Shown here in pieces: positions 53,527 to 64,000 of a stretch of DNA of 64,000 nt (the stretch's first letter is position 1; each line of letters begins with the position of its first letter). The DNA lies in contig NZ_QYYG01000004.1 of the NCBI RefSeq assembly GCF_003591175.1, positions 242,200 to 306,199 on the forward strand, given 5' to 3'. The stretch comes from Serratia inhibens. GTDB lineage: Bacteria > Pseudomonadota > Gammaproteobacteria > Enterobacterales > Enterobacteriaceae. A program made the position numbers and the translations under genes. Below the pieces are notes generated by a model. It had not been told where the DNA came from and searched no databases. It worked only from the letters and a program-made list of their open reading frames with translations.

Positions 53527-55395
53527 ATGAGCACAGAGCATAAACAGTCCTTATCAGCGGTAACTCTGGCGGCAATTGGGGTGGTTTACGGTGATATTGG
53601 CACCAGCCCTCTTTATACCCTGAGAGAGTGTTTCTCCGGCCATTATGGCTTCGATGTACGTCCTGACGTGGTGTTTGGCTTCCTGTCCCTGATTTTCTGG
53701 ATGCTGATTATCATCGTTTCGCTTAAATATCTCAGCTATGTCATGCGTGCGGATAATGCCGGCGAAGGCGGCATCCTGACGCTGATGTCGCTGGCAGGGC
53801 GCAATACCTCCGCGCGCACTACTGCGGTGTTGGTGATTCTCGGCCTGATTGGCGGCAGTTTCTTCTATGGTGAGGTGGTGATCACCCCGGCGATATCGGT
53901 GATGTCGGCGATAGAGGGGCTGGAGATCGCCGCGCCGTCGCTCGATGGCTATATCGTCCCCTTATCCATTCTGGTGCTGACGCTGCTGTTCGCTATCCAA
54001 AAACACGGTACCGGCAGCGTCGGAAAACTGTTTGCCCCGGTGATGCTGCTGTGGTTTATCGTGTTGGCGGTGCTGGGTGCGCGCAGCATCATCGCTAACC
54101 CGGAAGTGCTGCAGGCGATGAACCCGAAATGGGCGCTGAACTTCTTTATGGAATACAAGAAGGTCTCGTTCTTTGCATTGGGCGCGGTGGTGCTGTCGAT
54201 TACCGGCGTTGAGGCGCTGTATGCCGATATGGGGCACTTCGGCAAATTCCCTATCCGCCTGGCCTGGTTCACCGTGGTATTGCCTTCTCTGGTACTGAAC
54301 TATTTCGGCCAGGGCGCGTTGCTGCTGAAAAATCCTGAGGCGATCAAGAACCCGTTCTTCCTGCTGGCTCCGGACTGGGCGTTGATCCCGCTGTTGATCT
54401 TGGCGACGCTGGCTACGGTCATCGCCTCGCAAGCGGTGATTTCCGGCGTATTCTCCCTGACCCGCCAGGCGGTGCGCCTGGGTTATCTGTCGCCGATGCG
54501 CATTATCCATACCTCGGAAATGGAATCCGGCCAAATCTATATTCCGGTGATTAACTGGATGTTGTATATCGCGGTCGTGCTGGTGATTGTGGGCTTCGAA
54601 CACTCCAGCAACCTGGCGGCGGCGTACGGCATCGCCGTTACCGGCACCATGGTGCTGACCAGCATTCTGGTGACCTCGGTGGCGATTAACAACTGGCACT
54701 GGAACCGTTTCTTCATGGTCGGCATCCTGATTATCCTGCTGATTATCGACGTGCCGATGTTCTCCGCCAATGCCCTGAAACTGTTCTCTGGCGGTTGGCT
54801 GCCGTTGATGCTGGCGCTGGTGATGTTCATCATCATGACCACCTGGAAAAGCGAACGTTTCCGTCTGTTGCGCCGCATGCATGAACACGGTAACTCTCTG
54901 GAGGCGATGATTGCCTCACTGGAGAAATCGCCGCCGGTGCGAGTGCCTGGTACGGCGGTATTTATGTCGCGCGCCATTAACGTGATCCCTTTTGCGCTGC
55001 TGCATAACCTGAAACACAACAAGGTGCTGCATGAACGGGTGGTGCTGCTGACGCTGCGCACCGAGGATGCGCCTTACGTACACAATGTGCGCCGGGTGAC
55101 CATCGAACAGCTTTCACCGACCTTCTGGCGGGTGGTGGCGAGCTACGGCTGGCGCGAAACGCCGAACGTTGAAGAAGTGTTCCACCGCTGCGGACTGGAA
55201 GGGCTGCCGTGTCGCATGACGGAAACCTCGTTCTTTATGTCGCATGAGTCGTTGATCCTGACCAAACGGCCTTGGTATCTGTTCCTGCGCGGCAAGCTGT
55301 TTATCGCGCTGAGTCGCAACGCGCTGCGCGCACCGGACCAGTTTGAAATCCCGCCGAATCGGGTGATAGAACTGGGAACCCAGGTCGAGATTTAA
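53527..55395 (+). CDS. kup: Low-affinity potassium transporter Kup
   Basis: A 622-residue inner-membrane proton/potassium symporter, exactly the E. coli length. Twelve membrane segments fill residues 12-450, starting with [22 protein letters not shown], and a cytoplasmic C-terminal domain of about 170 residues follows. It supplies potassium at acid pH and under osmotic stress. The 283-bp upstream region contains a repeated AACGGAT-T-T motif (53454 and 53499 region) but no promoter I can assign with confidence. Confidence 0.97.
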   Translation: MSTEHKQSLSAVTLAAIGVVYGDIGTSPLYTLRECFSGHYGFDVRPDVVFGFLSLIFWMLIIIVSLKYLSYVMRADNAGEGGILTLMSLAGRNTSARTTAVLVILGLIGGSFFYGEVVITPAISVMSAIEGLEIAAPSLDGYIVPLSILVLTLLFAIQKHGTGSVGKLFAPVMLLWFIVLAVLGARSIIANPEVLQAMNPKWALNFFMEYKKVSFFALGAVVLSITGVEALYADMGHFGKFPIRLAWFTVVLPSLVLNYFGQGALLLKNPEAIKNPFFLLAPDWALIPLLILATLATVIASQAVISGVFSLTRQAVRLGYLSPMRIIHTSEMESGQIYIPVINWMLYIAVVLVIVGFEHSSNLAAAYGIAVTGTMVLTSILVTSVAINNWHWNRFFMVGILIILLIIDVPMFSANALKLFSGGWLPLMLALVMFIIMTTWKSERFRLLRRMHEHGNSLEAMIASLEKSPPVRVPGTAVFMSRAINVIPFALLHNLKHNKVLHERVVLLTLRTEDAPYVHNVRRVTIEQLSPTFWRVVASYGWRETPNVEEVFHRCGLEGLPCRMTETSFFMSHESLILTKRPWYLFLRGKLFIALSRNALRAPDQFEIPPNRVIELGTQVEI

Positions 55396-55404
55396 CTCCC
55401 TCTC

Positions 55405-55432
55405 AGGGGCTCAGCAATGCTGGGCCCCTTTT
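55405..55432 (+). terminator. Intrinsic terminator of kup
   Basis: An 11-pair stem (55405-55415 with 55419-55429, one G-U pair, 3-nt loop) followed by TTTT, starting 10 bases after the kup stop. Confidence 0.9.
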
Positions 55433-55454
55433 GTTTCCGCTTTTTTGTTGTGCG

Positions 55455-55470
55455 AGCGAAACGTTTCGAT
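55455..55470. promoter_or_regulatory. RbsR operator 1
   Basis: A near-perfect palindrome, AGCGAAACGTTTCGAT, differing by one base from the perfect operator 79 bp downstream. A TCACA half-site (about 55476-55480) next to it could be part of a CRP site, which would fit catabolite control of ribose genes. Confidence 0.75.
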
Positions 55471-55533
55471 AGCGATCACATTTCTGCATTATCCCGGTTG
55501 CCTTCCCCTGCCGTTTTTTTAAACTCATCCAAT

Positions 55534-55549
55534 AGCGAAACGTTTCGCT
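55534..55549. promoter_or_regulatory. RbsR operator 2
   Basis: A perfect 16-bp palindrome, AGCGAAACGTTTCGCT, the form known for the RbsR operator of E. coli. It ends 14 bases before the rbsD start codon. Confidence 0.88.
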
Positions 55550-55563
55550 GCTGGAGTGAGAAG

Positions 55564-55983
55564 ATGAAAAAAGGCGTACTGCTGAATGCTGATGTTTCTG
55601 CCGTGGTTTCCCGGCTCGGCCATACCGATCAGATTGTCATCTGCGATGCGGGGCTGCCGATCCCGGCGGTAACGCAGCGTATCGATCTGGCGCTGACCCA
55701 GGGAGTGCCGACGTTTTTGCAGGTGGTCGGGGTAGTGACGCAGGAGATGCAGGTTGAAAGCGCCATTCTGGCGGAAGAGATGGTGCATCAAAATCCGCAG
55801 CTCCATCAGGCCTTGTTGGCTCAACTGACACAGCTTGGCCAACACCAGGGAAACACCATTAGCGTGAGTTATATCAGCCACCAGGCTTTTAAAGCGCAAA
55901 CTGAACACAGCCGGGCGGTGATCCGCAGCGGTGAATGTTCGCCGTACGCGAACGTTATCCTCTGCGCCGGCGTAACTTTCTGA
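55564..55983 (+). CDS. rbsD: D-ribose pyranase
   Basis: A 139-residue RbsD/FucU mutarotase, exactly the E. coli length ([23 protein letters not shown]). His20 is the conserved active-site residue. It converts beta-pyranose to beta-furanose ribose, the form used by RbsK. The frame is open from 55417, but the ATG at 55564 has GGAGTGAGAAG before it and lies just after the operator. First gene of rbsDACBKR. Confidence 0.96.
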   Translation: MKKGVLLNADVSAVVSRLGHTDQIVICDAGLPIPAVTQRIDLALTQGVPTFLQVVGVVTQEMQVESAILAEEMVHQNPQLHQALLAQLTQLGQHQGNTISVSYISHQAFKAQTEHSRAVIRSGECSPYANVILCAGVTF

Positions 55984-55990
55984 GGCATTT

Positions 55991-57496
55991 ATGCAACCTT
56001 TACTGCAACTGAAAGGGATCGATAAAGCCTTTCCCGGCGTGAAGGCGCTTTCCGGCGCCGCACTCAGCGTCTATCCCGGTAAGGTGATGGCGCTGGTGGG
56101 CGAAAACGGCGCCGGGAAGTCCACCATGATGAAAGTGCTGACCGGCATTTATAACAAAGATGCCGGCAGTCAGTATTTTCTCGGCAAAGAGGTGGCGTTC
56201 AACGGGCCAAAGGATTCGCAGGAAGCGGGCATCGGCATTATCCATCAGGAACTGAACCTGATCCCTCAACTGACGATTGCGGAAAACATTTTCCTGGGGC
56301 GTGAGTTTGTTAACCGCTTTGGCCGCATCGACTGGAAGCGAATGTACGCCGAAGCCGACAAACTGCTGGCGCGGCTGAACCTGAGTTACAGCAGCCACCG
56401 GCTGGTGGGCGAACTGTCGATCGGCGATCAGCAGATGGTGGAAATCGCCAAGGTGCTGAGCTTCGAGTCGAAAGTCATCATTATGGATGAGCCGACCGAT
56501 GCGCTGACCGACACGGAAACCGCGTCTTTATTTAAAGTGATCAACGAGCTGAAGGCCGAGGGACGCGGCATTGTTTATATCTCGCACCGGCTGAAGGAGA
56601 TCTTCGAAATCTGCGATGACGTCACGGTGTTCCGTGACGGGCAGTTTATCGCCGAGCGGCCGGTCAGCGAGCTGCAGGAAGACCTGCTTATCGAAATGAT
56701 GGTCGGCCGCAAGCTGGAGGAGCAGTACCCGCGGCTTAACCTGCCGCGCGGCGAAAAGCGGTTGCAGGTCCGCCAGCTTTCCGGCCCCGGTGTGCATGAC
56801 GTCAGCTTTACCCTCTACCGCGGCGAAATCCTGGGTGTGGCTGGGCTGATGGGAGCCGGGCGCACCGAGTTGATGAAGATTCTCTACGGTGCAGCGCCGC
56901 GCAAAGCCGGCACGGTCAGCCTCGATGGCCATGAGGTGGTGACTCGCTCCCCGCAGGACGGCCTGGCGAACGGCATCGTGTATATCTCCGAAGACCGCAA
57001 GCGCGATGGCCTGGTGCTGGGAATGTCGGTGAAGGAAAACATGTCGCTGACTGCGCTGCGTTATTTCAGCCGCGCCGGCGGTAGCCTGAAACAGGCTGAT
57101 GAGCAGCAGGCGGTAGGGGATTTCATTCGTCTGTTCAATATCAAGACCCCCTCGATGGAACAGCCGATTGGCCTGCTTTCCGGCGGTAATCAGCAGAAGG
57201 TGGCGATTGCCCGCGGTTTGATGACGCGGCCAAAAGTGTTGATCCTCGATGAGCCAACGCGCGGTGTCGATGTCGGTGCAAAAAAAGAAATCTATCAGTT
57301 AATCAACCAGTTCAAGCAGGAAGGGCTGAGCATCATTCTGGTGTCTTCGGAAATGCCGGAGGTGCTGGGCATGAGCGACCGCATCCTGGTCATGCACGAA
57401 GGGCACCTAAGCGGTGAATTCCCGATTGAACAGGCCACCCAGGAAGTGTTGATGGCAGCGGCTGTCGGCAAGCAATACGGCGTAAAGCAGGAGTAA
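55991..57496 (+). CDS. rbsA: Ribose ABC transporter ATPase RbsA
   Basis: A 501-residue protein with two fused ABC domains. The first has Walker [10 protein letters not shown] (37-45), an [13 protein letters not shown] signature and Walker [12 protein letters not shown]. The second has a degenerate P-loop (GLMGAGRTE) but an intact [16 protein letters not shown] and [14 protein letters not shown]. This asymmetry is normal for sugar ATPases of this class. It starts 7 bases after rbsD. Confidence 0.96.
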   Translation: MQPLLQLKGIDKAFPGVKALSGAALSVYPGKVMALVGENGAGKSTMMKVLTGIYNKDAGSQYFLGKEVAFNGPKDSQEAGIGIIHQELNLIPQLTIAENIFLGREFVNRFGRIDWKRMYAEADKLLARLNLSYSSHRLVGELSIGDQQMVEIAKVLSFESKVIIMDEPTDALTDTETASLFKVINELKAEGRGIVYISHRLKEIFEICDDVTVFRDGQFIAERPVSELQEDLLIEMMVGRKLEEQYPRLNLPRGEKRLQVRQLSGPGVHDVSFTLYRGEILGVAGLMGAGRTELMKILYGAAPRKAGTVSLDGHEVVTRSPQDGLANGIVYISEDRKRDGLVLGMSVKENMSLTALRYFSRAGGSLKQADEQQAVGDFIRLFNIKTPSMEQPIGLLSGGNQQKVAIARGLMTRPKVLILDEPTRGVDVGAKKEIYQLINQFKQEGLSIILVSSEMPEVLGMSDRILVMHEGHLSGEFPIEQATQEVLMAAAVGKQYGVKQE

Positions 57497-57502
57497 TCAG
57501 AT

Positions 57503-58468
57503 ATGAGTTCCCAGAGTGTCGCAAAGCGCTGGTTCAGTAAAGAGTGGCTGTTAGAGCAAAAGTCCCTGATTGCTCTGCTGGTGCTGATTGCCGTGGTCTC
57601 TTCAATGAGCCCGAATTTCTTCACCCTGAACAACCTGTTCAATATTCTCCAGCAAACTTCGGTGAACGCCATTATGGCGGTCGGGATGACGCTGGTGATC
57701 CTGACTTCCGGTATCGATCTGTCGGTGGGATCGCTGCTGGCGCTGACCGGTGCGGTGGCGGCGTCGATCGTCGGTTTTGAAATTAACGCGGTGGTGGCCG
57801 TTGCGGCGGCGCTGGCGTTGGGTGCTGCGGTGGGCGCCTGCACCGGCGTGATTGTCGCCAAAGGCAAGGTACAGGCATTTATTGCCACCCTGGTGATGAT
57901 GTTGCTGCTGCGCGGCGTCACCATGGTGTACACCAACGGCAGCCCGGTGAATACCGGCTTTACCGACGTGGCCGATACGTTCGGCTGGTTCGGTATCGGC
58001 CGTCCGTTGGGGGTGCCAACCCCGATCTGGATCATGGCGATAGTGTTTATCGCTGCCTGGTACATGCTGCACCACACCCGCCTGGGCCGCTATATTTATG
58101 CCCTGGGCGGTAATGAAGCGGCGACCCGCCTTTCCGGCATCAGCGTCGATAAAGTGAAGATTATCGTTTATTCACTGTGCGGGCTGCTGGCGGCGCTGGC
58201 TGGCGTTATCGAAGTGGCGCGCCTGTCTTCTGCGCAGCCGACTGCCGGTACCGGTTATGAGTTGGACGCCATCGCGGCCGTGGTGCTGGGTGGTACCAGC
58301 CTGGCGGGCGGCAAGGGCCGCATCGTCGGCACGCTGATCGGGGCGCTGATCCTCGGCTTCCTGAACAACGGCCTGAATTTACTGGGTGTTTCTTCCTACT
58401 ACCAAATGATCGTGAAGGCAGTGGTGATACTGCTGGCGGTTCTGGTAGATAACAAAAGCAACAAGTAA
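57503..58468 (+). CDS. rbsC: Ribose ABC transporter permease RbsC
   Basis: A 321-residue permease with eight to ten membrane segments, same length as E. coli. The conserved [24 protein letters not shown] segment lies near 56-80 and [21 protein letters not shown] near 250. It forms the channel for ribose with RbsA and RbsB. Confidence 0.96.
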   Translation: MSSQSVAKRWFSKEWLLEQKSLIALLVLIAVVSSMSPNFFTLNNLFNILQQTSVNAIMAVGMTLVILTSGIDLSVGSLLALTGAVAASIVGFEINAVVAVAAALALGAAVGACTGVIVAKGKVQAFIATLVMMLLLRGVTMVYTNGSPVNTGFTDVADTFGWFGIGRPLGVPTPIWIMAIVFIAAWYMLHHTRLGRYIYALGGNEAATRLSGISVDKVKIIVYSLCGLLAALAGVIEVARLSSAQPTAGTGYELDAIAAVVLGGTSLAGGKGRIVGTLIGALILGFLNNGLNLLGVSSYYQMIVKAVVILLAVLVDNKSNK

Positions 58469-58488
58469 CCTCCCCTACAGGAATCACG

Positions 58489-59379
58489 ATGATGAAAATG
58501 AAAAAACTGGCAATCCTGGCTTCGGCCTTCGCTCTGACTGCTACCCTGAGCGCTAACGCGTTGGCGAAAGACACCATCGCGCTGGTGGTGTCCACCCTGA
58601 ATAACCCGTTCTTCGTTTCCATGAAAGAAGGCGCGCAGCAGGAAGCCAACAAGCTGGGCTATAACCTGGTGGTGCTGGACTCGCAGAACAATCCGGCGAA
58701 AGAACTGGCTAACGTGCAGGATCTGATGGTGCAGGCGCCTAAACTGCTGCTGATTAACCCAACGGATTCCGATGCGGTGGGCAACGCCATCAAGATGGCC
58801 AATCAGGCCAAAATCCCGGTCATTACGCTGGACCGCGTGGCGAGCAAGGGCGAGGTGGTCAGCCATATCGCTTCGGATAACCGCGTTGGCGGCAAAATGG
58901 CCGGCGACTTTATCGCTAAAAAAGTGGGCGCAGACGCTAAAGTGATCCAGTTGGAAGGGATTGCCGGTACCTCCGCCGCCCGCGAGCGTGGCGAAGGGTT
59001 CAAGCAGTCGCTGGATCAGAACAAATTCAAACTGCTGGCCAGCCAGCCGGCAGATTTTGACCGTACCAAGGGCCTGAACGTAATGCAGAACCTGCTGACT
59101 GCGCATCCGGATGTGCAGGCAGTGTTTGCGCAGAACGACGAAATGGCGCTGGGCGCACTGCGCGCGCTGCAAACCGCCGGTAAAACCGATGTGGTCGTGG
59201 TAGGCTTCGACGGCACCGCCGACGGCGTGAAAGCGGTTGAAGGCGGCAAGTTGGCGGCGACCGTGGCGCAGCGCCCGGACCAAATCGGCGTGATTGGCGT
59301 GGAAACGGCGGATAAAGTCTTGAAAGGCGAGAAAGTGCCGGCAACCATCCCGGTTGATTTGAAACTGGTCACTAAATAA
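58489..59379 (+). CDS. rbsB: Periplasmic ribose-binding protein RbsB
   Basis: A 296-residue periplasmic binding protein of the LacI-like sugar group, with a signal peptide ending in NALA (about residue 26). The mature protein starts [23 protein letters not shown] and has the ribose contacts in [15 protein letters not shown] and VVGFDGT. It delivers ribose to RbsAC and to the Trg chemoreceptor. Two adjacent ATG codons (58489 and 58492) are both possible starts after AGGA. Confidence 0.96.
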   Translation: MMKMKKLAILASAFALTATLSANALAKDTIALVVSTLNNPFFVSMKEGAQQEANKLGYNLVVLDSQNNPAKELANVQDLMVQAPKLLLINPTDSDAVGNAIKMANQAKIPVITLDRVASKGEVVSHIASDNRVGGKMAGDFIAKKVGADAKVIQLEGIAGTSAARERGEGFKQSLDQNKFKLLASQPADFDRTKGLNVMQNLLTAHPDVQAVFAQNDEMALGALRALQTAGKTDVVVVGFDGTADGVKAVEGGKLAATVAQRPDQIGVIGVETADKVLKGEKVPATIPVDLKLVTK

Positions 59380-59440
59380 GTCATACCAGCGCCATCGAAA
59401 CGGGGCGTTTATGATGGCGCGCAATTCAGGAATCAATGCG

Positions 59441-60367
59441 ATGGAAACAGGTAAGCTGGTGGTGCTTGGCAGTATCAATGCCGACCATATCCTCAATATT
59501 GAGCAGTTTCCCCACCCGGGTGAAACGGTGATCGGGAAACAGTATAAGGTGGCATTTGGTGGTAAAGGCGCGAATCAGGCGGTGGCGGCAGGGCGCAGCG
59601 GTGCGGATATTGCCTTTATAGCCTGCGTCGGCGCAGATGACATCGGTGAACGCATCCGCTTGCAACTGGCGACCGATCGCATTGATACCCAACCTATTGA
59701 GGCGATTGCCGACAACACCACTGGCGTGGCGCTGATTTTTGTCAATGCCGAAGGCGAGAACGTGATCGGCATCGATGCCGGTGCCAATGCCGCCGTAACG
59801 CCCGACTATCTGGCGCGCTATCAGCAGAAAGTGATCCAGGCCGATGCTTTGCTGATGCAGCTCGAGTCACCGCTGGAAACGGTGACGGCCGCCGCTCGTC
59901 TGGCGAAGCAGCATCAAACGCAGGTGATCCTCAATCCGGCACCGGCGCGTGAGCTGCCGGATGAACTGCTGGCGATGATCGATATGATTACGCCCAATGA
60001 AACGGAAGCCCAGCGCCTCACCGGCATAGCCATCGCTAATGATGATGATGCGGCGCGCGCGGCCCAAGCCTTGCACGATAAAGGCATCGGCACGGTGATC
60101 ATTACTCTTGGCAGCCGTGGCGTTTGGCTGAGTGAGAACGGCAACGGCAAGTTGGTGCCCGGCTTCAAGGTTAAAGCGGTAGACACCATCGCTGCCGGCG
60201 ATACTTTCAACGGGGCGTTGGTGACGGCGCTACTGGAAGGTAAAACCATGGCGGATGCGGTGCGCTTCGCCCATGCGGCGGCGGCAATCGCGGTAACCCG
60301 CCCTGGCGCTCAGCCTTCCGTGCCCTGGCGCGAAGAGATCGACGCCTTCTTGCAGCAGCAGGAGTAA
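59441..60367 (+). CDS. rbsK: Ribokinase
   Basis: A 308-residue PfkB-family kinase (309 in E. coli). The start at 59441 ([17 protein letters not shown]) has AGGA nine bases upstream; the frame opens at 59411. The N-terminal [15 protein letters not shown] and the C-terminal [14 protein letters not shown] (catalytic Asp) signatures are intact, and [13 protein letters not shown] and TPNETEA mark the ATP site. It makes ribose 5-phosphate. Confidence 0.96.
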   Translation: METGKLVVLGSINADHILNIEQFPHPGETVIGKQYKVAFGGKGANQAVAAGRSGADIAFIACVGADDIGERIRLQLATDRIDTQPIEAIADNTTGVALIFVNAEGENVIGIDAGANAAVTPDYLARYQQKVIQADALLMQLESPLETVTAAARLAKQHQTQVILNPAPARELPDELLAMIDMITPNETEAQRLTGIAIANDDDAARAAQALHDKGIGTVIITLGSRGVWLSENGNGKLVPGFKVKAVDTIAAGDTFNGALVTALLEGKTMADAVRFAHAAAAIAVTRPGAQPSVPWREEIDAFLQQQE

Positions 60368-60372
60368 CTCCT

Positions 60373-61374
60373 TTGGCCACCATGAAAGATGTCGCTCGCC
60401 TGGCGGGCGTTTCAACCTCGACGGTTTCACACGTTATCAATAACAATCGCTTTGTCAGCGACAGCGTGCGCGACAAGGTCATGGCGGCCGTAGAACAATT
60501 GAACTACGCGCCCTCCGCCTTGGCGCGCAGCCTGAAGCTCAACCAGACGCGGACCATTGGCATGCTGGTGACTTCCAGCAACAACCCGTTCTATGCCGAA
60601 GTGGTGCGTGGCGTTGAACGCAGTTGCTACGAGCGCGGCTACAGCCTGATCCTGTGCAATACCGAAGAGGATGCCGCACGCATGAACCGCAGCATGGAGA
60701 CGCTGTTGCAAAAACGCGTCGACGGCCTGCTGTTGATGTGCACCGAAAACCATCGACCGTCACAGGATGCGCTGAGCCGCTATCCGTCACTGCCTATCGT
60801 GATGATGGACTGGGCTCCGTTCGAAGGGGCCAACGACATCATTCAGGATAACTCGCTGCTGGGCGGGGAGATGGCGACCGATCACCTGATCGCCCGCGGT
60901 TATCGCAATATTGCCTGTATCGCCGGCCCGCAGGATAAAACCACCGCACGCCATCGTTTGGAAGGCTACCGCCGTGCCATGCAACGCGCCGGGCTGGCGA
61001 TCCTGCCCGGATACGAAGTGCACTGCGACTTCGAGTTTGAAGGTGGAGTTGCCGCGATGAAACAGCTGCTGGCGTTGGCCGAACCGCCGCATGCGGTATT
61101 CGCCGGTAACGACGCGGTAGCGGTAGGCGCCTATCAGGCGCTATACCAGGCAGGGTTATCGGTACCGCAAGACATGGCGGTGATGGGCTACGATGATATC
61201 GAACTGGCCAAATATCTGGCGCCGCCGTTAAGTACTATTCACCAGCCGAAGGATTCGCTGGGGGAACTGGCGATTGATGCGCTGATCAACCGCCTGCAGA
61301 ATCCGGAACGTGAAGCCCAGGTTCTGGTGCTGACCCCTGAGCTGGTGGAACGTGCTTCGGTGGGCCACCGCTAG
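60373..61374 (+). CDS. rbsR: Ribose operon repressor RbsR
   Basis: A 333-residue LacI-family repressor. The HTH and hinge are [23 protein letters not shown] and [12 protein letters not shown]; the ligand domain resembles RbsB. A TTG at 60373 is taken as the start because GGAG lies 8 bases before it and the protein then begins [12 protein letters not shown]; the ATG at 60382 is the alternative. It should bind the two operators before rbsD. Its TAG stop shares CTAG with the stop of the convergent hsrA. Confidence 0.94.
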   Translation: MATMKDVARLAGVSTSTVSHVINNNRFVSDSVRDKVMAAVEQLNYAPSALARSLKLNQTRTIGMLVTSSNNPFYAEVVRGVERSCYERGYSLILCNTEEDAARMNRSMETLLQKRVDGLLLMCTENHRPSQDALSRYPSLPIVMMDWAPFEGANDIIQDNSLLGGEMATDHLIARGYRNIACIAGPQDKTTARHRLEGYRRAMQRAGLAILPGYEVHCDFEFEGGVAAMKQLLALAEPPHAVFAGNDAVAVGAYQALYQAGLSVPQDMAVMGYDDIELAKYLAPPLSTIHQPKDSLGELAIDALINRLQNPEREAQVLVLTPELVERASVGHR

Positions 61375-62786
61375 CCCGCCGCTTTCGCTTCTTTCTTCGC
61401 TTCCCGGCCGCCGATCAGATTGCGGCCATCCTTCGTTCTCAACAGCATGAAGACAAACGCCGACGCGACGGTGACAATCCCCATGGTAATAAAGGTGTAG
61501 TGGAAGTGATCGATCATGGTGCCGAGCGACATCGATTCGTAGAAACGCAAAACTGCTGCGCTGATCGCCACGCCGAAGCTGATGGATAGCTGCTGGGTGA
61601 CCGCCAGCACGCTGTTGCCGGAACTGGCATTGGCATCGTTTAAATCCGCCAGACTGATGGTATTCATGGCGGTGAATTGCGTAGACATAGCCATGCCGAG
61701 AACGAACAACGGCAAGATCATCAACCACAGTGGCATCCCCGGGCTTTGCAGCGCGAACTGGGCAATCAATACGCCGATAATTACCGTGATGCCAACCAAC
61801 GTCTTGCGGTAACCGAACCAGCGCAGCACCTGTGTGACGGTGGATTTTGCCATCAGCGAACCTACGGCAGTCGGTGCCATCATGCAGCCGGCGATAATCG
61901 CAGAATAACCGAAGCCCACCTGCAGCATCAGTGGCATCAGAAATGGCACACAGCCGGTGCCCAGGCGCGAGGCGACGTTGCCGGCAATGCCCACCGAGAA
62001 GGTGCGGGTCTTGAACAAGTCCAGACCAATCAGCGGTTGGGGATGCCTGCGGGCATGAGCGATATAACCGAACAGCATCACCACGCCGCTCAGCAGGATC
62101 CCCAGCGAGATATAGCTGGCCAGCACTCGTTCGCCGAACAACTCAAGCCCGGTGGAAACCAGCACCAGACTCAGGCCAAACAACATAAAGCCAATGAAAT
62201 CGAAACGGCGCTTGGGAGTGGTGAAGTCCGGCATGTATTTACGCGCATAGAAGATGCCGAGCAGGCCAATCGGGATGTTAATCAGGAAAATCCAATGCCA
62301 GGTGGCGTAGGTCACCAGCCAGCCGCCCAGCAGCGGCCCCATGATTGGCCCAACCAACCCCGGCATGGTCACGAAGTTCAGTACCGGTAATAGTTCGCTG
62401 CGCGGATAGGCGCGCAGCAGCGCCAGACGCGCCACCGGCATCATCATCGCGCCGCCGATCCCCTGAATGACGCGTGAAGTCACCAGCACGCTTAACGTAG
62501 GGGAAAGCGCACACAGCAATGACCCCAGGGTAAACAGCGACACCGCGAGGATAAATACCCGGCGGGTGCCGAAGCGGTCCGCCAGCCAACCGCTGACCGG
62601 GATCAGCATGGCGACCGTCAGCGTATAGCTGATTACGGCGGACTGCATCGCCAACGGCGAGCGATCCAGACTGTGGGCGATCGCCGGTAATGCGGTGTTG
62701 AGGATGGTGGCGTCCAGTGCCTGCATAAAGAACGCCATTGCGGCGATCCAGGGTAGTCCTGCCATACTGCGCGCGGATTTGGTCAT
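61371..62786 (-). CDS. hsrA: MFS transporter HsrA (DHA2 family)
   Basis: A 471-residue major facilitator with 14 predicted membrane segments. [16 protein letters not shown] (motif of DHA drug exporters) is at about 25-40, [13 protein letters not shown] (motif A) at about 66-78, and [16 protein letters not shown] (antiporter motif C) at about 143-158. E. coli HsrA (YieO) has no firm substrate. Its stop overlaps that of rbsR by 4 bp. It is followed upstream by yieP on the same strand, 69 bases away. Confidence 0.93.
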   Translation of the reverse strand: MTKSARSMAGLPWIAAMAFFMQALDATILNTALPAIAHSLDRSPLAMQSAVISYTLTVAMLIPVSGWLADRFGTRRVFILAVSLFTLGSLLCALSPTLSVLVTSRVIQGIGGAMMMPVARLALLRAYPRSELLPVLNFVTMPGLVGPIMGPLLGGWLVTYATWHWIFLINIPIGLLGIFYARKYMPDFTTPKRRFDFIGFMLFGLSLVLVSTGLELFGERVLASYISLGILLSGVVMLFGYIAHARRHPQPLIGLDLFKTRTFSVGIAGNVASRLGTGCVPFLMPLMLQVGFGYSAIIAGCMMAPTAVGSLMAKSTVTQVLRWFGYRKTLVGITVIIGVLIAQFALQSPGMPLWLMILPLFVLGMAMSTQFTAMNTISLADLNDANASSGNSVLAVTQQLSISFGVAISAAVLRFYESMSLGTMIDHFHYTFITMGIVTVASAFVFMLLRTKDGRNLIGGREAKKEAKAAG

Positions 62787-62855
62787 TGTCGGTCCTGGTT
62801 AGCTGTCGTATCCGTCCCTCTCATCTTTCTTCTCTATATATAAGTAGGGGATGGG

Positions 62856-63545
62856 TTAGTCTTTCTCTTTGAGTAAAACCTGGCATGCGGCTAACGCCTG
62901 GGGGCCGTCACCGGCCAGTATCGCATCTACGATGGCCTGATGGTGTTGGAGCTTAATCACTTCATTGCCGGTAATGGCGCGGAAGTAGCTTTGATACACC
63001 GAACTGAACAGGTTGGCGAATGATGTCAGAAACGGGTTACCGCTGGCTTTATAGATAAGCTGGTGGAATTGGGTATCAACCTGGATCCAGCGCTCGCGGT
63101 CAAATTGAGTATGCAGCGCACGCATCTCCGCCATCAATTCGGCTAACTGCGTGGTTTGCTGAGCGCTGGCGTTGGCCGCAGCTAGCGAGCAGGCCTGTGG
63201 TTCCAGTGACGTGCGCAATATAAGGAAGTGTTGCATCACCTGATCGAAGTTTTCCCGGGTCATCCACCAGGTCAATAAATCTTGATCGAGGAAATTCCAC
63301 TGGCTTTGCGGCATCACCCGGGTACCGATGCGCGGACGAGGCAGCAGCATACCTTTAGCTGCCAGCATCTTTACTGCTTCACGTACCGCCGTGCGACTCA
63401 CGCCGAATTGTTCTCCCAGTTCCATCTCTCCGGGCAAGATACTGCCTGCCTGATAATCGCCTGCCAGAATTTGTTGGCCGAGTTTCTCTGCAAGCAGATA
63501 AGAAAGGTTGCGTTGGGCGGCCTGTTGTTGGGTATTAAATTGCAT
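62856..63545 (-). CDS. yieP: GntR/FadR-family transcriptional regulator YieP
   Basis: A 229-residue regulator. The N-terminal winged HTH (LAEKLGQQILAGDYQAGSILPGEMELGEQFGVSRTAVREAVKMLAAKG) is followed by a helical FadR-C-terminal (FCD) domain. Metal-ligand His residues of FCD are plausible at DTQFHQLIY and LQHHQAIVDAI. It probably controls hsrA, its neighbour downstream on the same strand, but that is inference. Confidence 0.92.
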   Translation of the reverse strand: MQFNTQQQAAQRNLSYLLAEKLGQQILAGDYQAGSILPGEMELGEQFGVSRTAVREAVKMLAAKGMLLPRPRIGTRVMPQSQWNFLDQDLLTWWMTRENFDQVMQHFLILRTSLEPQACSLAAANASAQQTTQLAELMAEMRALHTQFDRERWIQVDTQFHQLIYKASGNPFLTSFANLFSSVYQSYFRAITGNEVIKLQHHQAIVDAILAGDGPQALAACQVLLKEKD

Positions 63546-63697
63546 GGCTGCGAGTCCTTACTGACATTGTTACTCTTATTTTACTCTACGGATCGCCGGC
63601 TTTTGTGGCTGTTTGCCGGAAAAAGTGACGAAATCGCTGGCTTGTGCAGCGTTTTGCCGAAAAAATCCGCGCTTGAAAAGTTTTTTGCATTTAGGGG

Positions 63698-63725
63698 TTG
63701 CGGCCTTCTGAGAACTCCCTATAAT
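63698..63725 (+). promoter_or_regulatory. rrn P1 promoter
   Basis: TTGCGG (63698-63703), 16 bases, TATAAT (63720-63725), followed by GCGCC, the GC-rich discriminator typical of stringently controlled rRNA P1 promoters. The stretch GAAAAGTTTTTTGCATTT before it resembles an UP element. Confidence 0.92.
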
Positions 63726-63805
63726 GCGCCTCCACTGACCGGGAACAACGACTCCTCTAATGAGAACCAATCGCCAGGTCGGTAAGAGAAAAGCAAAATA
63801 AATGC

Positions 63806-63833
63806 TTGACTCTTCGGGTGAAAAGCGTAGTAT
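63806..63833 (+). promoter_or_regulatory. rrn P2 promoter
   Basis: TTGACT (63806-63811), 16 bases, TAGTAT (63828-63833), 108 bases after P1, matching the spacing and sequence (AAATGCTTGACTC) of enterobacterial rrn P2. Confidence 0.9.
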
Positions 63834-63872
63834 ACGCCACCTCGAGATAGCCAGCTACGGCGACTAACTCAC

Positions 63873-63884
63873 TGCTCTTTAACA
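63873..63884 (+). promoter_or_regulatory. boxA antitermination site of the rrn leader
   Basis: TGCTCTTTAACA is the exact enterobacterial rRNA boxA, bound by NusB-NusE to assemble the antitermination complex. A short hairpin-forming stretch upstream (AGCCAGCTACGGCGACT) stands where boxB is expected. Confidence 0.93.
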
Positions 63885-64000
63885 ATTTATCAGACAATCT
63901 GTGTGGGCACTCCACAAGACGATATCCAGTACCTTCGGGTACGAAAAAATATCAAGTCTTGAAGAGTGACTACTGAAGTAAAATTCATTTAGTAACCTTT

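Larger units (their letters stand above)
63546..64000 (+). promoter_or_regulatory. rRNA operon promoter and leader region
   Basis: This 455-bp gene-free end of the window has the features of an rrn leader: tandem promoters P1 and P2, AT-rich sequence before P1, a boxA antitermination site, and the long leader that precedes 16S. The mature 16S 5' end (AAATTGAAGAGTTTGATC or similar) has not been reached at base 64000. The position after yieP matches E. coli rrnC. Confidence 0.9.

Noticed and set aside
63900..64000. Start of the 16S rRNA gene
   Set aside because: The conserved 16S 5' sequence is not reached before base 64000; only promoters, boxA and leader are present.

Overview
The window is the chromosome replication-origin neighbourhood of an enterobacterium of the Yersiniaceae type, most probably Serratia. 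This rests on near-identical E. coli-type DnaA, GyrB and ATP synthase proteins, E. coli-like gene order (avtA-yidE-ibpBA-yidQ-yidR ... gyrB-recF-dnaN-dnaA-rpmH-rnpA-yidD-yidC-mnmE ... pst-phoU-glmS-glmU-atp-rsmG-mnmG-oriC-mioC-asnC/asnA-viaA-ravA-kup-rbs-hsrA-yieP-rrn), high third-position GC, and ERIC-type repeats. The genus call is inference; no rRNA gene body is inside the window.

Layout. 1-7.4 kb: end of periplasmic alpha-amylase malS, avtA, the yidE transporter, the small heat-shock pair ibpA-ibpB with a sigma-32 promoter and a probable ROSE RNA thermometer, lipoprotein yidQ, yidR, and an accessory class A acid phosphatase. 7.6-9.6 kb: an accessory, overlapping pair, a PLP serine/threonine dehydratase-like enzyme and an ornithine-cyclodeaminase/imine-reductase-like enzyme. 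9.6-16.7 kb: yidA and the replication operon dnaA-dnaN-recF-gyrB. 17.4-21.2 kb: the divergent rpmH-rnpA-yidD-yidC group and mnmE. 21.5-28.7 kb: yieE, chrR, a degenerate alpha/beta-hydrolase, adeP, yieH and a polar amino-acid importer without its ATPase. 28.9-37.3 kb: pstSCAB-phoU with a Pho box, then glmU-glmS. 37.5-48.1 kb: the atp operon, rsmG, mnmG and oriC. 48.1-63.5 kb: mioC, asnC/asnA, viaA-ravA, kup, the ribose operon rbsDACBK-R with two RbsR operators, hsrA and yieP. 63.6-64.0 kb: the promoters and leader of an rRNA operon, cut before 16S starts.

No new multi-gene system stands out; this is mostly conserved core. The most interesting signals are structural. Three miniature palindromic elements (two ERICs and one non-ERIC element of about 132 bp) all sit inside spacers of co-transcribed gene pairs (ibpA-ibpB, dnaN-recF, glmU-glmS), two of them touching the upstream gene's stop codon. 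There is also a perfect 21-bp hairpin in the glmS leader and a GATC-bearing palindrome built into an rpmH promoter. Further points are the dehydratase/imine-reductase pair and two proteins (yieE product and the exported hydrolase-like protein) that lack key family residues. I saw no tRNA genes, CRISPR array, transposase, prophage or defence locus.
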